Source: Cedecea neteri (GTDB lineage Bacteria > Pseudomonadota > Gammaproteobacteria > Enterobacterales > Enterobacteriaceae). Taken from it: DNA of 64,000 nt. Below the pieces are notes generated by a model. That model saw nothing but the letters and a program-made list of their open reading frames with translations, was not told the origin of the DNA and ran no database searches. A program made the translations under genes and the position numbers. Below, in pieces: positions 59,157-64,000 of the stretch. The stretch is from positions 3,100,001 to 3,164,000 of the forward strand of contig NZ_CP009459.1 in the NCBI RefSeq assembly GCF_000758325.1, written 5' to 3'. Numbering within the stretch: the stretch's first letter is position 1; each line of letters begins with the position of its first letter.

Positions 59157-60376
59157 TGCCAGTTGATCTTACTGCAATACCTGATGTCGCCAGCAGAGCG
59201 CATCCTCCATCAATAAAACGCTGGCTATTTCTTTTGCTTATTTTTATGGTCTTTGGCAGTTTTCTTACCTCCTGGTTGTGGCCAGAAAACCTGGTTACTC
59301 GCGAGGCGTTATTCTGGCATTGCTCCATTAGCGTACCGGCGATTATTTGGGCTGCATTATTTGGTATTCGCTGGATCGTATGGCTAACTACAGTATGGCC
59401 AGCAAATGGTTGGGATGATGAGCGTGAGCAGGATATCAAGAATGAAATTCGGCGCGGGCAATCTTTCCTGGTGCTGGGTGCAGCAAGTGTTCGCTTACCC
59501 CATATTGTGACATCAGGGGCACTTACTGAGCAATTTTTGCTGCCAAAGGGCATTGAGTTACCTTCGGTTGTTGATGTTGAAACACACACCATAAGTTATA
59601 TTGCTCAGTTTAGTGATAATAACTTACCTTCAGTTAAACGTATTCAAAACCGACTTCAAGAGCTTTTAAGTGATCCTGCATTGAAAGCAGCACTGTTCAG
59701 ACATAAAACCACGAATTCAATTCAAATTATATTGCAAATAGATCCAAGTGTTCATCTTTCAACAAATGAACAGGAAATACTTAAAAAGCAGATAACTAAG
59801 TGTGTGGCTGTGGAAGATATTCATCTATCACCACATTTTGGCCTGTCGGATATTGATGGCTGGCTGGACAAACCTAAGAGTATAGATTTATTGCTTCTCC
59901 TTTCTGTCTGTATACGGGCCACCATTTCTGATGGTGAGGGGGAGGCTGCTATTGCATTATTATTACATACAGAAAATGCTGTTGAAACTGACAGAAATAG
60001 TACTGCTCGTTTCCACAGACCAGAATACTCAAAAGATACGGTAACGCTACTCGCTTCAGCTAAACAGGCTTTAGTGTGGGGGGGTACTGATACAGAGCAT
60101 ATCGAATCTCTGTGGTTTGCTGGCATGGGAACTGAAAATAAAACACCATCCTTTCTCTCTGAAAACCATCTGCATTTCCCTCGTGCAAAGGCGAGTGCGC
60201 AGATAACCGATATTGACATGAAGGTAGGATTGACAGGCGTGACTTCACCCTGGCTAGCGGTTGCTCTGGCTGCTGGTCAGCCAGGCTCATTATCATTTCC
60301 TCAGTTGGTTATGAGTGTATCAAAGGATAGCCGGCCCTGGTGGGTGGTTGTTCATCCGGCTGGAAAAATTGCTTAA
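59156..60376 (+). CDS. Uncharacterised T6SS-associated membrane protein
   Basis: A 406-residue protein I cannot assign. Two membrane helices lie near the N-terminus (LFLLLIFMVFGSFLTSWLW, about 23-41; ISVPAIIWAALFGIRWIVWL, about 59-78); the rest is soluble, with LVLGAASVRLPHI, a long variable middle and a C-terminal stretch SPWLAVALAAGQPGSLSFPQ. It begins inside the PAAR stop and precedes tssM. Similar position in other enterobacterial T6SS loci suggests a role in effector loading or with TssM, but it might also be a second immunity-type protein. AT-rich. Confidence 0.55.
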   Translation: MPVDLTAIPDVASRAHPPSIKRWLFLLLIFMVFGSFLTSWLWPENLVTREALFWHCSISVPAIIWAALFGIRWIVWLTTVWPANGWDDEREQDIKNEIRRGQSFLVLGAASVRLPHIVTSGALTEQFLLPKGIELPSVVDVETHTISYIAQFSDNNLPSVKRIQNRLQELLSDPALKAALFRHKTTNSIQIILQIDPSVHLSTNEQEILKKQITKCVAVEDIHLSPHFGLSDIDGWLDKPKSIDLLLLLSVCIRATISDGEGEAAIALLLHTENAVETDRNSTARFHRPEYSKDTVTLLASAKQALVWGGTDTEHIESLWFAGMGTENKTPSFLSENHLHFPRAKASAQITDIDMKVGLTGVTSPWLAVALAAGQPGSLSFPQLVMSVSKDSRPWWVVVHPAGKIA

Positions 60377-60454
60377 CGTTGTTTGCTGAATATTCATCAT
60401 GCCTACAAAATTTTCGTGCTTTTGTGTTCAGTCGTTTCGTGTTGGGAGAAAATA

Positions 60455-63400
60455 GTGAAGCGAATAATACAGGGACTAAAGAATACAACCTTTCAGTTGT
60501 GGTTAATTTTATTTGTTATTTTATTTCTTGGGGTTGTCGTTTGCCTGATTATCATAAAGGATCCAGTGCAATTTGGCATTGCTGCTGACTCTGTTACTCA
60601 AACAGTTTTGTTTTCTAGTGTTTTTATTTTAACTGGAGGGTTGCTATTTTTTATTCTGCTTTTGTTTATTACAACCTATTTCTTTGGAAAAAAAGCTTAT
60701 CGAAAGGGAAAAAATAGGGCAGTCAATAAATCTTCGGTGGTTCCAGAAATCAAAAGCCGCGATTCTTCTGTGGTTAGATTGATGAATAAGCTGAAAAAGT
60801 ATTTATATGCCCGCTACACCCCCTTCTGGCGTAACAAAGTCCGCCTGCTACTCATCACCGGCGACGAAACCGCGATAGAACAGTTGGTCCCCGGCCTGCA
60901 GAAAAACCAGTGGCTGGAAGGTAACCGCACGGTTCTGATTTATGGCGGCGGCCTTTCGGTGGAGCCGGACCGCGAAAAATACACCGCGCTGCGTAAACTG
61001 CGCCGTAGCCGCCCGCTGGACGGCATTATTCGCGTCTTGCCTCACTCGCTCGAGCTTACGCCGCAGCTCAGCGATAGCGACCTGCGTGGACTGGAGAAAA
61101 TCAGCGAACTGTTGCGTTATTCCGCGCCGGTCTGGCTGTGGCAACTTTGCGAAAGCAAGTGGTCGCAGGCGAAACGCCCCGAGCAGGCCGTAGGGGCAAA
61201 TTTCCCGCCTCGTGCCAATTCAGATGATGTAGCCCGCCAGATTACGAACCTGTTATCGGCCCTGACAACGCAGGGCGTCAGCCAGATTGTCGACAACAAT
61301 AACCACGACTTCCTGCTGCGCCTTGGGCAACAGCTGAAAAATGGAGGCATCAGCGGCTGGGTTGATCGGCTCACGCCCTGGCTCTACGCCAGCCAGCAGC
61401 GCGTACCACTGCGGGGGCTGATGTTCAGTCTTCCCCAGAATCAACCCGCTAACACCTTAGAAAATATGGATGCTGAGGTTTCCATACCTGCGTTGCGGCG
61501 TCATGCGCTGACGATCCCGGTTACCTGGCAGGGGATCGTCGCAGACTGCGGGCGGGTACGTGGTCGCCGCGTAGGGCTGCCGTGGGAGCAGGCACTGGCG
61601 TTAAGCCTCATCACCGTGCTGGGGATTTGGGCCGCCGGGATGTTGCTCTCTTTTGGCCTGAACTATAACCAAATCACTTCCGTCGCGACTAAAGCCCACG
61701 GCCTGGCGGAGCAGACCCGCGTGTCTGATGCTCAGTTAGAGGCTCTGCATGACCTGCGAAATGACGCTGGCCGCCTGCAGCATCATGTCCTGAACGGTGC
61801 GCCCTGGTACCAGCGCTTCGGGCTGGATCATTCCCGGCCATTGCTTGACGCCATGTTGCCCTGGTACGGCGTTGCCAATAATCGCCTGATACGCGACCCG
61901 GCAAATGCGGCGCTAACGCAAAAACTGACCTCGCTGGTTAACTCTGCGCCCAATAGCGGTAAACGAGCCGTGCTGTCTCAAACGGGTTATGACCAGCTCA
62001 AAGCGTGGTTGATGATGACTCACCCGGACAAAGCTGATGGCGCGTTTTTCGCCCAGACCATGAAGGTGGTCGAGCCGGCGCGGACCGGAATATCTCCGGG
62101 GCTGTGGCAAAGCCTTTCCCCGGATCTGTGGGCGTTCTACATCACCGAGCTGCCGAACCAGCCCCACTGGAAAATAACCCCGAATCAACAGCTGATCGGC
62201 CAAAGCCGCCAGGTGCTGCTGCAGCAGATTGGGCGTCGAAATGCCGAAAGCACGCTGTATGAAAATATGCTCAAGTCCGTGCGGCGTAATTTTGCCGATG
62301 TGACTCTGGAGGACATGACCAGCGGCACCGATGCGCGTCGTCTTTTCTCGACGGATGAAGTGGTGCCGGGGATGTTTACCCGCCAGGCGTGGGAAGGGGG
62401 TATTCAGCAGGCGATTGAAAAAGCGGCTAAGTCTCGCCGAGAAGAGATCGACTGGGTGCTGAGCGACAGCCAGCACAGCGTGGGGGCCGATCTCTCCCCG
62501 GAGGCACTGAAAGCACGTCTTACCCGGCGCTATTTCACCGACTTTGCCGGGACGTGGCTGAATTTCCTCAACAGCCTGCGACTGAATCCGGCCAATAATA
62601 TTACCGATGTGGCCGACCAGCTGACGCTGATGAGCGATGTCCGCCAGTCCCCTTTAATCGCCCTGATGAACACCCTGGCCTGGCAGGGGGAAACGGGGCA
62701 GAAGGCTGAAGGGCTTTCTGAGTCCATCATCAAGTCGGCGAAAGATTTGGTGGGCGGGAAAAATAAGCCGCTGATTGATCAGCGGGCGGCGGGTGCAGAG
62801 GGGCCGCTGGATGAGACCTTCGGGCCTCTGTTAACGCTGATGGGGAAAAATAAAGCCAGCAGCGTGATGTCAGCGGACAGCACCCTGAGCCTGCAAACCT
62901 ATCTGACCCGAATCACCCGCGTTCGCCTGCGTCTGCAGCAGGTCGCCAGTTCATCCGATCCTCAGGAGATGATGCAGACCCTGGCTCAAACCGTTTTTCA
63001 GGGCAAAAGTATCGACCTGACGGACACGCAGCAGTACGGCAGCCTCATGGCCGCCAGCCTCGGAGAAGAGTGGAGCGGCTTTGGGCAAACCCTGTTTGTA
63101 CAGCCGCTGACTCAGGCCTGGGAAACGGTCCTGCAACCCTCGTCCGCCAGCCTGAACGACAAATGGCGTCGTTCGGTGGTGGCGAACTGGCATACGGCTT
63201 TCGATGGCCGTTATCCGTTTGCGGTCAGCAAAAGTGAAGTGTCTCTGCCCATGCTGGCTGAGTTTGTGCGTCGGGACAGCGGCCGCATCGAGCGTTTTCT
63301 TACTACGCAGCTGAATGGGGTGCTGCATAAAGAAGGCAGCCAGTGGGTACCGGATAAAATCAACGGCCAGGGCTTAACCTTCAATCCAGCTTTCCTTCGC

Positions 63401-63913
63401 GCCGTGAACCAGTTGAGCCAGCTGTCGGAGATTTTATTTACCGACGGCACCCAGGGGATCAATTTTGAACTGCAAGCCCGCCCGACCCAGCAGGTGGTGG
63501 AAACGCTCCTGACCCTCGACGGGCAAAAGCTGCGTTACTTTAACCAGATGGCCGACTGGCAAATGTTTCGCTGGCCGGGAGACACATATAAACCCGGCAC
63601 CACGCTGACCTGGACTTCAACCAGCGGCGGGGCTCGCTTATTTGGTGATTACAGCGGGACGTGGGGTTTTATCCGTTGGCTGGAGGAGGGCAAGCGGCAG
63701 CAACTGGATAGCAGCCGGTGGATGATGAGTTTTACGGCCCAGGACGGGCGAACCCTGCAATGGGTGCTGCGCTCCCAACTGGGCAAAGGGCCGCTGGCGC
63801 TGCTGGATTTGCGCAATTTTACGCTGCCGGATCGGATATTGAGCGTGAACAACGCTGCGGCACAGGCGCCGATGGGAGGCGCTGGTAGCCATAACATGGA
63901 TGAACTGAACTAA
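60455..63913 (+). CDS. tssM: T6SS membrane anchor TssM (IcmF family)
   Basis: A protein of about 1152 residues; GTG 60455 after GGGAG is preferred, with ATG 60383 also in frame. Two N-terminal helices (about 15-80), a cytoplasmic domain, a third helix (ALSLITVLGIWAAGMLLSF, about 385) and a long periplasmic part with ImcF-related and C-terminal domains (FFTQ-like FAQTMKVV, GFIRWLEEGKRQQ). Where IcmF proteins usually have GPxxxGKT, the sequence reads LLLITGDETAIEQLVPG, so the P-loop is missing. The first 130 residues are AT-rich, the rest GC-rich. Confidence 0.93.
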   Translation: MKRIIQGLKNTTFQLWLILFVILFLGVVVCLIIIKDPVQFGIAADSVTQTVLFSSVFILTGGLLFFILLLFITTYFFGKKAYRKGKNRAVNKSSVVPEIKSRDSSVVRLMNKLKKYLYARYTPFWRNKVRLLLITGDETAIEQLVPGLQKNQWLEGNRTVLIYGGGLSVEPDREKYTALRKLRRSRPLDGIIRVLPHSLELTPQLSDSDLRGLEKISELLRYSAPVWLWQLCESKWSQAKRPEQAVGANFPPRANSDDVARQITNLLSALTTQGVSQIVDNNNHDFLLRLGQQLKNGGISGWVDRLTPWLYASQQRVPLRGLMFSLPQNQPANTLENMDAEVSIPALRRHALTIPVTWQGIVADCGRVRGRRVGLPWEQALALSLITVLGIWAAGMLLSFGLNYNQITSVATKAHGLAEQTRVSDAQLEALHDLRNDAGRLQHHVLNGAPWYQRFGLDHSRPLLDAMLPWYGVANNRLIRDPANAALTQKLTSLVNSAPNSGKRAVLSQTGYDQLKAWLMMTHPDKADGAFFAQTMKVVEPARTGISPGLWQSLSPDLWAFYITELPNQPHWKITPNQQLIGQSRQVLLQQIGRRNAESTLYENMLKSVRRNFADVTLEDMTSGTDARRLFSTDEVVPGMFTRQAWEGGIQQAIEKAAKSRREEIDWVLSDSQHSVGADLSPEALKARLTRRYFTDFAGTWLNFLNSLRLNPANNITDVADQLTLMSDVRQSPLIALMNTLAWQGETGQKAEGLSESIIKSAKDLVGGKNKPLIDQRAAGAEGPLDETFGPLLTLMGKNKASSVMSADSTLSLQTYLTRITRVRLRLQQVASSSDPQEMMQTLAQTVFQGKSIDLTDTQQYGSLMAASLGEEWSGFGQTLFVQPLTQAWETVLQPSSASLNDKWRRSVVANWHTAFDGRYPFAVSKSEVSLPMLAEFVRRDSGRIERFLTTQLNGVLHKEGSQWVPDKINGQGLTFNPAFLRAVNQLSQLSEILFTDGTQGINFELQARPTQQVVETLLTLDGQKLRYFNQMADWQMFRWPGDTYKPGTTLTWTSTSGGARLFGDYSGTWGFIRWLEEGKRQQLDSSRWMMSFTAQDGRTLQWVLRSQLGKGPLALLDLRNFTLPDRILSVNNAAAQAPMGGAGSHNMDELN

Positions 63914-64000
63914 TGCATTCTCTACACAATCTCGTTTCAGCCTGCCAGGTGGAGGAAACTTTACTTCGGCAACAGGCGCAGGCCCGAATCGAACACTGGA
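63913..64000 (+). CDS. tssA: Start of TssA-type T6SS gene (cut by window end)
   Basis: ATG 63913 overlaps the tssM stop (TAATG). The 29 visible residues (MHSLHNLVSACQVEETLLRQ, then QAQARIEHW) fit the N-terminus of an ImpA-type TssA/VasJ-like protein, which usually follows tssM in this locus type. TssA coordinates sheath and tube assembly. The call depends mostly on position. Confidence 0.5.
   Translation, partial: MHSLHNLVSACQVEETLLRQQAQARIEHW

Overview
The window is chromosomal DNA of a member of the Enterobacteriaceae. Its left half keeps the E. coli/Salmonella gene order ydgD-ydgU-asr, ynfM/ynfL-mlc-ynfK(bioD2)-clcB, osmVWXY (as in Salmonella, between clcB and dmsD), dmsD-ynfE, ynfD/ynfC, paaXY, azoR/hrpA. 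Proteins match their E. coli counterparts along their full length as far as I recall those sequences. Genus cannot be fixed by eye. The mixture of OsmU, a Vibrio-like VxrABC sensor system and a Klebsiella/Enterobacter-style type VI secretion (T6SS) locus points to an environmental enterobacterium.

Layout. 1-1.8 kb: 3' part of a membrane c-di-GMP GGDEF-EAL protein. 1.8-10.7 kb: conserved backbone (protease, acid-shock genes, M32 carboxypeptidase, MFS exporter with LysR regulator, Mlc, BioD2, ClcB). 10.8-14.2 kb: OsmU osmoprotectant ABC importer. 14.5-19.0 kb: DmsD chaperone, a YnfE-type Tat molybdoenzyme with no electron-transfer subunits beside it, YnfD and YnfC. 19.1-25.2 kb: a ketohexose gene group, with a PTS (IIA-HPr, IIBC), 1-phosphofructokinase-like kinase and GatY-like aldolase on the minus strand, and a DeoR regulator and PfkB kinase divergent from them. 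25.2-29.4 kb: a VxrA/VxrB/VxrC-like two-component system followed by a secreted GH5 glycosidase. 29.5-31.0 kb: paaXY without the paa catabolic operon. 31.2-39.7 kb: azoR, hrpA, an O-methyltransferase, a YdeP/FdhF-like molybdoenzyme and an acetyltransferase. 39.7-42.5 kb: a frameshifted small gene, a short HTH regulator, a PAS-GGDEF-EAL protein and a decayed gene remnant. 42.7-64.0 kb: a T6SS operon on the plus strand, tssB-tssC-tssK-tssL-ompA-like-hcp-clpV-vgrG-DUF4123-VasX-like effector-DUF6708-PAAR-unknown-tssM-tssA, running off the right edge.

The T6SS locus is the main accessory system. Sheath (TssBC), baseplate/membrane adaptors (TssK, TssL), tube (Hcp), recycling ATPase (ClpV), spike (VgrG, PAAR), an adaptor-effector-immunity-like module and the membrane anchor TssM are all visible; tssE, tssF, tssG and tssJ are not and would be expected to the right. 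Four points stand out. The peptidoglycan-binding OmpA-like gene is split by a frameshift in a G-rich stretch. The effector block looks like an exchanged cassette whose edges lie inside vgrG and near the 5' end of tssM. TssM has no recognisable Walker A motif. A long palindromic repeat separates hcp from clpV. A VxrAB-like sensor, whose Vibrio cholerae relatives control T6SS and cell-wall homeostasis, lies about 16 kb upstream, which suggests a testable regulatory link.

Functional calls rest on reading the translations and remembered family motifs; no database search was run.
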